NCBI RefSeq assembly: GCF_900156545.1
Contig: NZ_FTNW01000002.1
Coordinates: 372,001-436,000, forward strand
Direction: 5' to 3'
DNA: 64,000 nucleotides
DNA from: Aquipseudomonas alcaligenes
GTDB taxonomy: Bacteria; Pseudomonadota; Gammaproteobacteria; Pseudomonadales; Pseudomonadaceae
In this document: piece after piece, positions 24,763 through 33,853 of the stretch
How the letters are laid out: every line of letters starts with the position of its first letter
How positions within the stretch are numbered: position 1 is the stretch's first letter
Translations under genes and position numbers: made by a program
The notes under the pieces: model-generated
The model's database searches: none
What the model was told of the DNA's origin: nothing
The model's input: the letters and a program-made list of their open reading frames with translations, nothing else

Positions 24763-26451
24763 TCAGGCGATGTCGCGCAGCTCGCGACGGAGAATCTTGC
24801 CGACCGGCGTCATCGGCAGGGCATCCTTCAGCACGATGTGCTTGGGCACCTTGTAGCCGGTGAAGTTCTCCTTGCAATAGGCCTTGATCTCCTCGACGGT
24901 GACGCCACCCTCGCGAGCCACCACGAACAGCTTGACCGCCTCGCCGGACTTCTCGTCCGGCACGCCGATGGCCGCGCAGCTGGCCACCTTCGGGTGCGCC
25001 ATGACCACTTCTTCGATCTCGTTGGGATACACGTTGAAGCCGGAGACGATGATCATGTCCTTCTTGCGGTCGACGATGCGCGTGTGGCCATCCGGATCGA
25101 TCACGGCGATATCACCGGTCTTGAACCAGCCCTCCTCGTCCAGCACCTCGGCCGTCGCCTCTGGGCGCTGCCAGTAGCCCTTCATCACTTGCGGCCCCTT
25201 GATGCACAGCTCGCCGCGCTCGCCCAGCGGCTGCTCGACGCCGTTGTCGTCGATCACCTTGAGCGTGGTGCCGGCCACCGGAATGCCCACCGAGCCCAGG
25301 CGCGCCAGCTTGCCGTAGGAGTTGGTGGTGGCTACCGGCGAAGTCTCGGTAAGGCCATAGCCCTCGACGATGGTACAGCCGGTCATCTGCTGCCAGCGCT
25401 CGGCGGTGGCTTTGACCAGTGCCGTGCCACCCGAGTTGGTGACTTTCAGGCGAGAGAAATCGAGATTCTTGAAGTCCGGATGGTCCATGAGTGCGACGAA
25501 CAGGGTATTCAGCCCCAGCAGCGCGGAGAACTGCCACTTGCCCAGTTCCTTGACGAAGCCGGGGATGTCGCGGGGGTTGGTGATCAGTACGTTGTGGTTG
25601 CCACTGACCATCATGCACATGCAGTTCGCAGTGAACGCATAGATATGGTAGAGCGGCAGCGGCGCGATCATGACCTCGCCGCCTTCCTTCATCAGCGGCA
25701 GACCATCATCACCGAGCTGCTGCAGGCAGTTGTAAACCTGCAGCATGTTGGCCACCAGGTTGCCATGGGTGAGCATGGCCCCCTTGGCCACCCCGGTGGT
25801 GCCGCCGGTGTACTGCAGTACGGCGATATCATCCAGCTCCTGTTTGGCTGGCTGGAAAGCATGGCCCTTGCCTTCGCGCAGCACCTGCTTGAAGGAGATG
25901 GCCTGCGGCAGCTGGTAATCCGGCACCATTTTCTTCAGGTGCTTGACCGCCGCGTTGATCAGCAGCCCCTTGAACGACGGCAGCATGTCGCCCAGGCGCG
26001 CCTCGATCAGGTACTCGACCTGGGTATCGGGCAGCACTTCCTGCACCGACTTGCCGAAGGTATTGAGGTAGACCAGGGCACGCACACCGGCGTCATTGAA
26101 CTGGTGGCGCATCTCGCGAACGGTGTACAGCGGGTTGGTGTTGACCACGATCAGCCCGGCGCGCATGGCGCCGAATACGGCGATCGGGTACTGCAGCACG
26201 TTGGGCATCTGCACGGCGATACGATCACCGGGCTTGAGGTCGGTATTCTTCTGCAGCCAGGCGGCGAAGGCTGCGGAATGGCGCTCCAGTTCAGCGTAAG
26301 TCAGCGTAACACCGAGGTTGGTGAAGGCCGGGCGATCGGCGAATTTCTTGCAGGATCGTTCGAAAACCTCGACCACCGAACGATAGGAAGCGAAGTCGAG
26401 CTGGTTGGCGACACCGGCAGGGCGTTTGTCGTCCCAGAAATCAGGTTGCAT
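24763..26451 (-). CDS. fadD2: Long-chain fatty acid-CoA ligase FadD2
   Basis: The protein has 562 residues and is a close paralogue of the gene downstream. Signatures are YTGGTTGVAKGAMLTH near residues 221-236 and GWFKTGDIAVIDPDGHTRIVDR, followed by KKDMIIVSGFNVYP. Compared with FadD1 it has an insert, QQLGDDGLPLMKEGGE, near residue 250. It should activate fatty acids to CoA thioesters. The tandem arrangement and synteny with the lysophospholipase-like and MaoC genes match PAO1 fadD2-fadD1, where the two paralogues differ in chain-length use. Confidence 0.9.
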   Translation of the reverse strand: MQPDFWDDKRPAGVANQLDFASYRSVVEVFERSCKKFADRPAFTNLGVTLTYAELERHSAAFAAWLQKNTDLKPGDRIAVQMPNVLQYPIAVFGAMRAGLIVVNTNPLYTVREMRHQFNDAGVRALVYLNTFGKSVQEVLPDTQVEYLIEARLGDMLPSFKGLLINAAVKHLKKMVPDYQLPQAISFKQVLREGKGHAFQPAKQELDDIAVLQYTGGTTGVAKGAMLTHGNLVANMLQVYNCLQQLGDDGLPLMKEGGEVMIAPLPLYHIYAFTANCMCMMVSGNHNVLITNPRDIPGFVKELGKWQFSALLGLNTLFVALMDHPDFKNLDFSRLKVTNSGGTALVKATAERWQQMTGCTIVEGYGLTETSPVATTNSYGKLARLGSVGIPVAGTTLKVIDDNGVEQPLGERGELCIKGPQVMKGYWQRPEATAEVLDEEGWFKTGDIAVIDPDGHTRIVDRKKDMIIVSGFNVYPNEIEEVVMAHPKVASCAAIGVPDEKSGEAVKLFVVAREGGVTVEEIKAYCKENFTGYKVPKHIVLKDALPMTPVGKILRRELRDIA

Positions 26452-26649
26452 TGTTGTTATTCCCCTAGACCTGAAGATGCGGGCCAGCCACCTGGGTTGC
26501 GGCCGGGCTGATCAGGAACTTAACAGCTCCATCCGCGCCGGCATATCCCCCGACCACGCTCATTGACCGCATGAATCTTTACCATGCTTTTCAGCGATTC
26601 CCCGTGCGCTGGTCTATAGCTTGTTGTGCCTCCCTGCTCGGCATCGACC

Positions 26650-27375
26650 ATGCATCGCCCCCTATTGCTCGCCACTATCGCGCTGTTTTGCCTGCCACTG
26701 GCGGCCGAACCACGCCTCGCAGCACCGGAGTATCCACCCTACAGTTCAGCGTCATTGCCGGCCGGCGGCAGCTTTGTCGAACTCACCCGCAGCGCCTTCG
26801 CCACGCAGGGCTACAACCCGGACATAGACTTCATGCCGTGGGCACGTGTACGTGCCAAGCTGCATTCCGGTCGCTACCAGGGTGCCCTACCCCTTTGGCC
26901 ACGGGAGGTCAGGGAGGAAAAACTGCGGGCCTCACGCCCACTGTTCTACAGTCAGCTAGGCCTTTTCGTCAGACGCAACACCCCGTTAGTCTTCAGTAGC
27001 CTGGACGATCTGCGCGGTCTTCGAGTCGGCGTTGTCCGCGGCTACGGCTACCCGGCCCGTATCATGAATTCGGGCATCCACCTCGAAGAGGCGGTCGACG
27101 ACATCAGCAACCTGCGCAAACTGGCAGCCAGGCGATTCGACCTGGTGCTATTGGAACGACGGGTTGGCGAGCACCTGATTTCCAACGATACGAACCTGCG
27201 CGACCGCCTGGTGTGGCAGGAACCGGCTCTGGAGAGCATTCCCCTGGTGGTCGGTTTCACCACACCCGGACCCGGCCAACCAGACTGGGCCGCGATCTTC
27301 GAGCGCGGTCTGCTCGAACTGCACGCCAGCGGCGAGTACCTGCGCATCCTCAAACGTCACAACGAGTGGCGCTAG
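26650..27375 (+). CDS. Periplasmic substrate-binding protein, SBP_bac_3 family
   Basis: The protein has 241 residues from ATG 26650 (MHRPLLLATIALFCLPLAA), with a signal peptide of about 19 residues; a GTG at 26626 is possible but would spoil the signal peptide. The mature part has PEYPPYSSASLPAGGSFVELTRSAF and MPWARVRAKLHSGRYQGALPLWP, a pattern of family 3 binding proteins common as orphans in pseudomonads. There is no associated permease. It diverges from fadD2 and precedes the lysophospholipase-like gene by 64 bp. The ligand is unknown. Confidence 0.75.
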   Translation: MHRPLLLATIALFCLPLAAEPRLAAPEYPPYSSASLPAGGSFVELTRSAFATQGYNPDIDFMPWARVRAKLHSGRYQGALPLWPREVREEKLRASRPLFYSQLGLFVRRNTPLVFSSLDDLRGLRVGVVRGYGYPARIMNSGIHLEEAVDDISNLRKLAARRFDLVLLERRVGEHLISNDTNLRDRLVWQEPALESIPLVVGFTTPGPGQPDWAAIFERGLLELHASGEYLRILKRHNEWR

Positions 27376-27439
27376 CGGCCCTTTGCGCGATTGCCCCGGC
27401 CATGCACAATGCCGCCAATAACCGGGCACAAGGATCGCC

Positions 27440-28399
27440 ATGCACCCACAAGACTTCCGGATCGGCGCCAGTGACGGCACCGCCCTGCGCGTACTCCACT
27501 GGCCGACCGAGGCACAGCCCAAGGCGCTGCTGATGATCGCTCACGGCATGGCCGAACATGCCGAGCGCTATGCGCGCCTGGCCGAGGCGCTCACTGCCGC
27601 CGGCTATGGTGTGTACGCCCTGGATCAGCGCGGCCATGGCCGCACGGCGGACCAGGGCATGCTCGGCCACTACGCCGACACGGACGGCTGGAACAAGGTG
27701 GTCGGCGACCTGGCCACGCTCAATCACTACATCCGCAAACAGTACCCGCAGGCGCCGATCTTCCTGCTCGGCCACAGCATGGGCAGCTACATCAGCATCG
27801 CCTACCTGATGCAGCACAGTTGCAGCCTGCAGGGCGCCATCCTGTCCGGCTCGAACTACCAGCCGTTGCCTGTCTACCAGGCCGCCAGCCTGATCACCCG
27901 TTTCGAGCGCTGGCGCCTGGGCCCGACCGGACGCAGCCGGCTGATCGACTTCCTCTCTTTCGGCTCATTCAACAAGGCCTTTAAGCCCAATCGCACCGCC
28001 TTCGACTGGCTCAGCCGCGACCCGGCGGAAGTGGACAAGTACGTGACCGACCCGCTGTGCGGCTTCGTCTGTACCACCCAGCTGTGGTGCGACCTGATGG
28101 GCGGCCTGCAACAGATCACCCCGGTAGAGAACCTGGCGCAGATCGACGCCGACCTGCCGCTGCTGGTAATCGGCGGCGACCACGACCCGGTGAGCCAGGG
28201 CAAGCGCCTGGGCGACCTGGCCGGCGCCCTGCGCACTGCCGGTTTGCACAACGTGGAGCTGAAGATTTATCCCCAAGCGCGCCACGAGCTGCTCAACGAG
28301 AGCAACCGCGACGAAGTCACCACCTACCTGCGCGACTGGCTGGACCGGGCCCTGGCCCGCAGCCGCGCGTGCACCCACCCCATCGAGGACCCCGTATGA
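27440..28399 (+). CDS. Alpha/beta hydrolase, lysophospholipase/monoacylglycerol lipase-like
   Basis: The protein has 319 residues, with AAGGA before the ATG. It is a Hydrolase_4 (serine aminopeptidase S33-like) fold: LLMIAHGMAEHAERYARLAEAL near residue 34, VYALDQRGHGRT near 57, nucleophile elbow GHSMGSY near 113, and catalytic Asp and His in GGDHDPVS and ARHELLNE. It has no signal peptide. It probably hydrolyses monoacylglycerols or lysophospholipids, feeding fatty acids to the nearby acyl-CoA synthetases. Its stop overlaps the start of the MaoC gene by ATGA. The same pair precedes fadD2 in PAO1. Confidence 0.9.
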   Translation: MHPQDFRIGASDGTALRVLHWPTEAQPKALLMIAHGMAEHAERYARLAEALTAAGYGVYALDQRGHGRTADQGMLGHYADTDGWNKVVGDLATLNHYIRKQYPQAPIFLLGHSMGSYISIAYLMQHSCSLQGAILSGSNYQPLPVYQAASLITRFERWRLGPTGRSRLIDFLSFGSFNKAFKPNRTAFDWLSRDPAEVDKYVTDPLCGFVCTTQLWCDLMGGLQQITPVENLAQIDADLPLLVIGGDHDPVSQGKRLGDLAGALRTAGLHNVELKIYPQARHELLNESNRDEVTTYLRDWLDRALARSRACTHPIEDPV

Positions 28400-28866
28400 C
28401 CCAGGTCACCAACATCCCCTACGACAACCTTGAAGTCGGCCAGCAGGCCAGCCTGGAAAGGACCGTCGAGGAACGCGACATCCAGCTGTTCGCCGCCGTC
28501 TCCGGCGACAACAACCCGGTGCACCTGGACGCTGCCTTCGCCGCCGAGACGATGTTCAAAGAGCGCATCGCCCACGGCATGTTCAGCGGCGCGCTGATCA
28601 GCGCGGCCATCGCCTGCCGCCTGCCCGGCCCGGGCACCATCTACCTCGGCCAGCAGCTCAAGTTCACCCGCCCGGTGAAGCTCGGTGACACCCTGACAGT
28701 GCAGCTGGAAGTGCTGGAGAAACTGCCCAAGGGCCGCGTACGCCTGGCCACCCGCGTGTTCAACCAGAACCAGGAGCAGGTGGTCGATGGCGAGGCCGAA
28801 GTGCTGGCACCGCGCGCCGAGCAGACGCTGACTATGCCGGAGATGCCGAAGGTCACGGTTGGCTGA
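28396..28866 (+). CDS. MaoC-like (R)-specific enoyl-CoA hydratase
   Basis: The protein has 156 residues. It is a hotdog-fold MaoC domain with the hydratase motif FAAVSGDNNPVHLDAAFAAE near residues 31-50 and the loop RIAHGMFSGALISAAI. The Asp/His pair (SGDNNPVHLD) is the catalytic dyad of PhaJ-type hydratases. It would hydrate trans-2-enoyl-CoA to (R)-3-hydroxyacyl-CoA, linking beta-oxidation to polyhydroxyalkanoate or lipid synthesis. It is translationally coupled to the upstream hydrolase and closed by a strong terminator. Confidence 0.9.
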   Translation: MTQVTNIPYDNLEVGQQASLERTVEERDIQLFAAVSGDNNPVHLDAAFAAETMFKERIAHGMFSGALISAAIACRLPGPGTIYLGQQLKFTRPVKLGDTLTVQLEVLEKLPKGRVRLATRVFNQNQEQVVDGEAEVLAPRAEQTLTMPEMPKVTVG

Positions 28867-28897
28867 CGTAGCTAGCTGGGCTAGAGCTCCACGCATG

Positions 28898-28926
28898 AAA
28901 AGGCCGCTCACTGAGCGGCCTTTTTG
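28898..28926 (+). terminator. Rho-independent terminator after the MaoC gene
   Basis: AAGGCCGCTCA and TGAGCGGCCTT form a strong stem followed by TTTTT. It is about 30 bp after the MaoC stop and directly before a dispersed repeat. Confidence 0.9.
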
Positions 28927-28928
28927 CT

Positions 28929-29036
28929 CCCTCTCCCTGCGGGAGAGGGTTGGGGGCGCCCGGCGTAGAGTGAGGGAGGGGGCGAGTTGCCTGGAGCACC
29001 CTCACCCCTGGTCCCTCTCCCAGGGGGAGAGGGGAA
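28929..29036. repeat. CCCTCTCCC/GGGAGAGGG dispersed repeat, locus 2 (two inverted units)
   Basis: One unit, CCCTCTCCCTGCGGGAGAGG, is followed by GTGAGGG. A second inverted unit carries CCCTCACCCC and CCCTCTCCCAGGGGGAGAGG. It fills the space between two convergent transcription units and ends at the stop codon of the adaptor gene at 29039. Confidence 0.75.
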
Positions 29037-29038
29037 AA

Positions 29039-29896
29039 CTATTCCCCCATCACCCGCACACTCGCCGTCATCCCCGCACTCAGCAACAGCTCCTTGGGCA
29101 CCTCATCCAGCTCAATGCGTACCGGAATGCGCTGGGCCAGGCGCACCCAGTTGAAGGTCGGCTCGACATTGGCCAGCAGCTGCGCGTCTGGTGCGGCATT
29201 GCGGTCGGTGATGCCACGGCTGATGCTCTGTACCTTGCCTGGCAGCGGCTCGCCACCACTCATCAGGATCACCTCGGCCGGCGCGCCGACGCGGATACCG
29301 GGCAGCTTGGTCTCCTCGAAGTAGGCCTGCACGTAGAAGGAATCATCCGCCACCAGCGCCATCACCGCCTGGCCGGCCTGCACGTAATTGCCCTGGGCCA
29401 GGTGCAGGTTGGTGATCTGACCCGCGCGCGGCGCCCGCACCTCGCTGCGGGCGAGGTTGAGCTCGGCCAGCTTGACCTCGGCCTCGGCCTGCTGGAACTC
29501 GGCGCGGGCGATCTCGGCGTTGATCTGCGCGTTTTCGCGCAGCTCGGCACTGATCGCCTGCGGCCCCAGGTGAACACGGCGCGAGGCCTCGTGCTGGCGC
29601 AGATTAAGCTGCTGGCGGCGCGTTTCGGCGAGCGCCCGGGCCTTGTCCAGCGCCGCCTGGTAGCGCTCGCGGTCGATGCTCATGAGCAGGTCGCCGGCCT
29701 GTACCTGCTGGTTGTCGCGCACTCTTAGCTCGACCACCCAGCCGGAAACATCCGGGGCGATGGTGACCACATCGGCGCGCACCCGCGCGTCGCGGGTCCA
29801 GGGCGCGATCATGTAGAAGTGCCATAGCCACCAGCCGGCCAGCAGGGCCAGCAGGACCACGGCGAGGGTCACGACAACACGGGGGATGCTTTGCAT
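29039..29896 (-). CDS. HlyD family efflux adaptor, AaeA-like
   Basis: The protein has 285 residues from ATG 29896, preceded by GAGGAG. An N-terminal membrane anchor (VVVTLAVVLLALLAGWWLW) is followed by YMIAPWTRDARVRADVVTIAPDVSGWV, the usual AaeA/EmrA opening. The lipoyl halves flank a coiled coil at about 75-160. It is the periplasmic adaptor of a tripartite efflux system whose inner-membrane partner is the FUSC protein at 30100-32121. AaeAB of E. coli exports hydroxylated aromatic acids; a similar role is likely but the substrate is not shown by sequence. It is the third gene of the operon. Confidence 0.85.
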   Translation of the reverse strand: MQSIPRVVVTLAVVLLALLAGWWLWHFYMIAPWTRDARVRADVVTIAPDVSGWVVELRVRDNQQVQAGDLLMSIDRERYQAALDKARALAETRRQQLNLRQHEASRRVHLGPQAISAELRENAQINAEIARAEFQQAEAEVKLAELNLARSEVRAPRAGQITNLHLAQGNYVQAGQAVMALVADDSFYVQAYFEETKLPGIRVGAPAEVILMSGGEPLPGKVQSISRGITDRNAAPDAQLLANVEPTFNWVRLAQRIPVRIELDEVPKELLLSAGMTASVRVMGE

Positions 29897-29906
29897 TTCA
29901 GGCTCC

Positions 29907-30113
29907 TCACCAGGTAGCGAACAGCGCCAGCAACCCGGCCAGCACACAGACATACAGGGCACAATCGAACAGCGCTTCGTGCCAGATCCAGCGCGCCAGG
30001 CCGGCGCGCTGCAGGCCCAGGCGCAGCACGCCGGTCAGCAGCAGCGCCAGCAGCGCGTACAGCAGCATGGGGCTGAGCAGCACGCCACCCAGCGCCCATT
30101 CACGCAATTCCAT
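29907..30113 (-). CDS. DUF1656 small membrane protein, AaeX-like
   Basis: The protein has 68 residues from ATG 30113, preceded by AAGGAG. Two hydrophobic helices (about 10-30 and 45-65) and the opening MELREWALGGVLLSPM are typical of DUF1656 proteins that accompany FUSC/HlyD efflux genes. Function is unknown. It overlaps the end of the upstream FUSC gene by 14 bp and is 10 bp from the adaptor gene, so the three are one operon. Confidence 0.85.
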   Translation of the reverse strand: MELREWALGGVLLSPMLLYALLALLLTGVLRLGLQRAGLARWIWHEALFDCALYVCVLAGLLALFATW

Positions 30114-32121
30114 GGGGGTCTCCTTGGCGGTCGCACCAGTGGCGCCAGCTGTGGGTCAGTTGCAACAATGCCGCCTCGGCCAGGCGTAGCTCGATGGCCG
30201 CAGGCTGATCACGCAGGGCCCGCACCAGAGCCTCGACCGGCGCCTGCAGCTGCTCGCCGCCACCCGCCACCGGGCCCTGGCGCAGCAGGTCCTGCACCTG
30301 TTCAAAGAAGCGCTGCTCGGCCTGGCGCGGCGCACTCTGCGCCGCCGCCAGGCAGGCCCGCAGGTGCAGCAGCTCATCGCCCAGATCGAGGCCATCAATA
30401 CCGTCATCCCAGCGGCTGCGGCCACCCTGCGGCAGCTGCGGATAATGGCGCGCCAGCTGCAGCAGGCGGTCGGCCATGCGCCCGCCGAACCAGTTCTCCG
30501 CCCCCTCGAGGCTGCGCGAACACAGGCGCGCCAGGTCATCGAGGGTCGCCCGCAGCAGGCGCCGGCCATGCCACAGTGGATTGCGCAGCACGATCAGGCG
30601 CAGCGCCAGCACCGCGCACCCGACGCCAATCAGCATCGCCAGCGCCTCGTTGAGGAAGAAGGCGACGTCGTAGACCATGTCATTGCGCGGCGCACAAAGC
30701 ACGATGAAGTGCAGGCAGAACGAGGTGGCAGCGCCCGCCAGCGCCGGTCGCGCCATCGCCAGCAGGCCGAACAGCAGCGGCACGCCCAGCGCCAGGCAGA
30801 GCAGCGGAAAACCATTCCATTGCGGCAGCAGCAACTGGCCGACCACGAAGGCCACCGGCAGGGCGTAGAAGATGCCGCGCAGAAAGGCCATGCCGATCAG
30901 GTCGGCGTTCTCGCGGCTGGCAAACAGGCTGCACACCACCGACGCCAGCAGCAACGCACCGCTGGCGGCCGGCCAGCCGGTGGCCAGCCAGAAGGCCGAC
31001 AGTACCAGCAGGGTCAGGCAGCTGCGCAGGCCGTAGACGGCCGCCGTCTGCAGGTCGCGGTGCCAGGACAGCGGCGGCGGTGCGTCCTGCGGTGCCTCGC
31101 CACGCTGGATCGACGCCAGCGCCACCTGCGCGTAGCCCAGCTGGCGCACCACCAGGGCCAGCCGACCCAGGCAGTACTGCCGCGCCAGCGCCTGTCCAGG
31201 CGCCTGCGACTGTTCCAGCAGACGCCGGTAGAGCGCCTCCTGGCGCGCCCCGTCCGGTTCGGCCAGTAGCGCCTGCACCTCGTCCAGCCAGGGACCCAGC
31301 GCATGCATGTCGGTCTCGTCCAGCTGCTGCCACTGCCGTGCCACGCCACGGGCCAGGCGCAGCAGGCCAAGCAGCTCGCGGGTCAGCACTCGCAGGCCAC
31401 GGGCGCGCTGGCGGCCAAGCTGGCCCTCGAACCAGGCATGCTCGCGCTGGGCATCCACCGCGACGATGCGCCCGAGCGTCTCCAGCAGCCCCTGGCGCCC
31501 CGCCGCCCGCCCCCGCAGAGCCGCGGAGGCCGCCTGCACCCCGCCCTGCCAGGCGGCGCGTGCCTGCTGCACCACCACCTGCTCGACCCGTTGCGGCCAG
31601 AGCACGGCGCTGACCGCCATGGAGCAGAGGATGCCGAGGCAGATCTCGGTGCAACGCGCCACCGCCTCGTCGAACACCAGCAGGGGCTTGCCGATGATCG
31701 GCAGGCAGATGATCGCCACCGTGTAGCCCGCCAGCACGAAGGCGTAGGCCCAGGCGCTGCGCAACAGGGTCGAGGCCGCCGTGCACAGGCCCAGCCACAG
31801 CGCCATCACCAGCAGGAACAACCAGGGCGCCTGGGCGAACAGGCCCATGAACAGCACCGACAACGCCGTGCCGACCAGCGTCCCGAGCAGCCGCGCCAGG
31901 CCCTTCTGCACCACCATGCCCGCCAGCGGCTGGGCGACGATAAAGGCCGTCATCAGCGCCCATTGCGGCTGGTCGAGGTCGAAGCGGAAGGCGCACCACA
32001 GCGCCAGGCCACCGCTGAGCAGGGTCTTGCCGGCGAACTGCAGCGCCGCAAGGCTGGGGGTCAGGAAGGCCGACAGGGAATCACGCACGGGTCTGCTACC
32101 GATGGAGGCATTGGCAATCAA
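30100..32121 (-). CDS. FUSC family inner-membrane transporter, AaeB-like
   Basis: The protein has 673 residues; the TTG at 32121 is taken as the start, with GTG 32088 as an alternative, and neither has a strong ribosome binding site. Two blocks of about six helices each (about residues 35-165 and 375-510) are separated and followed by soluble helical regions, the FUSC arrangement. The opening FAGKTLLSGGLALWCAFRFD and QPQWALMTAFIVAQPLAG is diagnostic. It should pump aromatic acids or similar compounds with the adaptor encoded downstream. It diverges from a TetR gene, but that regulator heads another exporter operon and may control either or both. Confidence 0.85.
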   Translation of the reverse strand: MIANASIGSRPVRDSLSAFLTPSLAALQFAGKTLLSGGLALWCAFRFDLDQPQWALMTAFIVAQPLAGMVVQKGLARLLGTLVGTALSVLFMGLFAQAPWLFLLVMALWLGLCTAASTLLRSAWAYAFVLAGYTVAIICLPIIGKPLLVFDEAVARCTEICLGILCSMAVSAVLWPQRVEQVVVQQARAAWQGGVQAASAALRGRAAGRQGLLETLGRIVAVDAQREHAWFEGQLGRQRARGLRVLTRELLGLLRLARGVARQWQQLDETDMHALGPWLDEVQALLAEPDGARQEALYRRLLEQSQAPGQALARQYCLGRLALVVRQLGYAQVALASIQRGEAPQDAPPPLSWHRDLQTAAVYGLRSCLTLLVLSAFWLATGWPAASGALLLASVVCSLFASRENADLIGMAFLRGIFYALPVAFVVGQLLLPQWNGFPLLCLALGVPLLFGLLAMARPALAGAATSFCLHFIVLCAPRNDMVYDVAFFLNEALAMLIGVGCAVLALRLIVLRNPLWHGRRLLRATLDDLARLCSRSLEGAENWFGGRMADRLLQLARHYPQLPQGGRSRWDDGIDGLDLGDELLHLRACLAAAQSAPRQAEQRFFEQVQDLLRQGPVAGGGEQLQAPVEALVRALRDQPAAIELRLAEAALLQLTHSWRHWCDRQGDPHGIA

Positions 32122-32250
32122 GGTAGCCGCCCACGCCCCGAGCAGCTAAACAATCAGAGCTAATTATTAGTCAGCTAACAGTATTCGTCCAGAGCATGAA
32201 AAGACGAACGGTGGTTGCCACAAATTAATTACACATTTAATTATTAACTC
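32122..32250. promoter_or_regulatory. AT-rich divergent promoter region with dyads
   Basis: This 129-bp region is much richer in A+T than its surroundings. CTAATTATTAG near 32160-32170 is a perfect odd palindrome, followed by TTAGTCAGCTAA. Repeated TTAATTA-type motifs lie at 32224-32247 just before the TetR start. TetR-type autoregulation and control of the divergent FUSC gene are plausible; the exact operator is not resolved. Confidence 0.4.
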
Positions 32251-32895
32251 ATGAACAAATCCGCCAAGACTCCACGCGCCCCCGGCCGCCCGGCCGCCGC
32301 TGCTACGGTGCAGCGCGAGCAGCTACTGAGCATCGCCACCGACCTGTTCGCCCAACAGGGCATCCAGGCCACCCGCCTGCGCGCCATCGCCGAGCGCGCC
32401 GGGGTGACCCCGGCCTTGCTCAACTATTACTTCGGCAGCAAGGAGCGGCTGGTCGAGGCCATGGTCGAGGAACGTTTCCTGCCCCTGGTCGCGCGCGCGG
32501 CCGCAAAGCTGCAGCAGGCCGGCGACGATCCGCTCGCGCTGGTCGAAGCCTTTATCCGCGACATGGTGCGCAACGTCACCGAGCAACCGTGGCTGTCCCA
32601 GCTCTGGGTGCGCGAAATCCTCTGCGAGGGCGGCGTGCTGCGCGAGCGCCTGATGCACCGCGTCGCGCCCATGGTACCGCTGCTGCTGGCGCAGAAATTC
32701 GCCGCCGCCCAGGCCCGCGGCGCGCTCAACCCCGGACTCGACCCGCGCCTGCTGGTGGTCTCGCTGATCGGCCTGACCCTGCTGCCCTACGCCGCCGCGC
32801 CGATCTGGCGTGGCGTGTTCGCCAACCCGCAGATCGGCGACGACGCGCTGATCGCCCACACCCTGGCCCTGCTCAAGGGCGGGATGGAGCCCTGA
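32251..32895 (+). CDS. TetR family regulator, CecR/YbiH-like
   Basis: The protein has 214 residues. The helix-turn-helix domain is at about residues 25-70: REQLLSIATDLFAQQGIQATRLRAIAERAGVTPALLNYYFGSKERL. The C-terminal domain begins FLPLVARAAAKLQQAGDDPLALVEAFIRDMV, resembling the CecR (DUF1956) type. It heads an operon with a lipoprotein HlyD adaptor, an ABC ATPase and an ABC-2 permease, the same order as E. coli cecR-ybhGFSR. It probably represses this operon. The inducer is unknown. Confidence 0.85.
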   Translation: MNKSAKTPRAPGRPAAAATVQREQLLSIATDLFAQQGIQATRLRAIAERAGVTPALLNYYFGSKERLVEAMVEERFLPLVARAAAKLQQAGDDPLALVEAFIRDMVRNVTEQPWLSQLWVREILCEGGVLRERLMHRVAPMVPLLLAQKFAAAQARGALNPGLDPRLLVVSLIGLTLLPYAAAPIWRGVFANPQIGDDALIAHTLALLKGGMEP

Positions 32896-32896
32896 G

Positions 32897-33853
32897 ATGC
32901 GCCGCCTGTTGCTGTCCGCCCTGCTACTCGGCGCCCTGACGGGTTGCGCTGATGCCGACAAGCCGCTGCTCGGCACTCTTGAATGGGACCGTGTCAGCCT
33001 GCCCGCCGAAGCCTCGGAAGTCCTGCTGCGGATCGCCGTGGCCGAGGGCGAGCGGGTCGAGGCCGGCCAGCTGCTGCTGGAGCTCGATCCGCGTCGCCAG
33101 GACGCACGCATCGCCCAGGCCCGCGCGGAGGTGGAACAGGCCGCCGCGCACCTGGCCGAGCTGAGCAACGGCGCGCGCAGCGAAACCATCGAGGCGGCGC
33201 GCGCCGACCTGGCGCGCAACCGTGCCGAGCTGACCGATGCCGAGCGCAGCTTCACCCGCATCGCCGAGCTGTACCAGCGCCAGCAGGTGGCCATCGCCGA
33301 ACTGGACCGCGCCCGCGCCGCCCGCGATCAGGCCAGCGCCGCCACCCGCAGCGCCGAGGCGCAGCTGCGCGAGCTGACCAACGGCACCCGCCCGGAGCAG
33401 CTGGAACAGGCCGCCGCCGCCCTGGAGGCCGCCCGCGGCAACCTGGCCCAGCTGCAAGTCGGCCGCGAGCATCTCAGCCTGCGCGCGCCCCGCGCCGGCC
33501 TGGTCGACGCCCTACCCTTCAAGGTCGGCGACCAACCGCCGGCCGGCGCCGAGCTGGTCAGCCTGCTGGTCGGCGAGCAGCCCTACGCGCGGGTGTTTAT
33601 CCCGGCCAGCATCAGGGCGCAGGTCAGCGTCGGCGACGTCATGCGCGTGTTCGTCGAAGGCGTCGAGCAGCCGTTCCAGGCCCGCGTGCGCAGTATCCGC
33701 AGCGAGGCTGCGTTCACTCCCTACTACGCGCTGACCGGCGACGACGCCAGCCGCCTGATGTACCGCGCCGAGCTGGTACTGCAGGGCGAAGCCGCACGCC
33801 AGCTGCCGGCCGGCCTGCCCCTGCGTGCGGAGCGCGGCGATGCACGACCCTGA
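32897..33853 (+). CDS. HlyD family efflux adaptor, YbhG-like lipoprotein
   Basis: The protein has 318 residues and starts 1 bp after the TetR stop. The N-terminus MRRLLLSALLLGALTGCADA has a lipobox (LTGC), so it is probably an inner- or outer-membrane lipoprotein rather than a membrane-anchored adaptor. The first lipoyl half (VLLRIAVAEGERVEAGQLLLELDP) is followed by a long coiled coil at about 70-180 and the second half VGREHLSLRAPRAGLVD. It should link the ABC exporter encoded downstream to an outer-membrane channel; no channel gene is in the operon. Confidence 0.85.
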   Translation: MRRLLLSALLLGALTGCADADKPLLGTLEWDRVSLPAEASEVLLRIAVAEGERVEAGQLLLELDPRRQDARIAQARAEVEQAAAHLAELSNGARSETIEAARADLARNRAELTDAERSFTRIAELYQRQQVAIAELDRARAARDQASAATRSAEAQLRELTNGTRPEQLEQAAAALEAARGNLAQLQVGREHLSLRAPRAGLVDALPFKVGDQPPAGAELVSLLVGEQPYARVFIPASIRAQVSVGDVMRVFVEGVEQPFQARVRSIRSEAAFTPYYALTGDDASRLMYRAELVLQGEAARQLPAGLPLRAERGDARP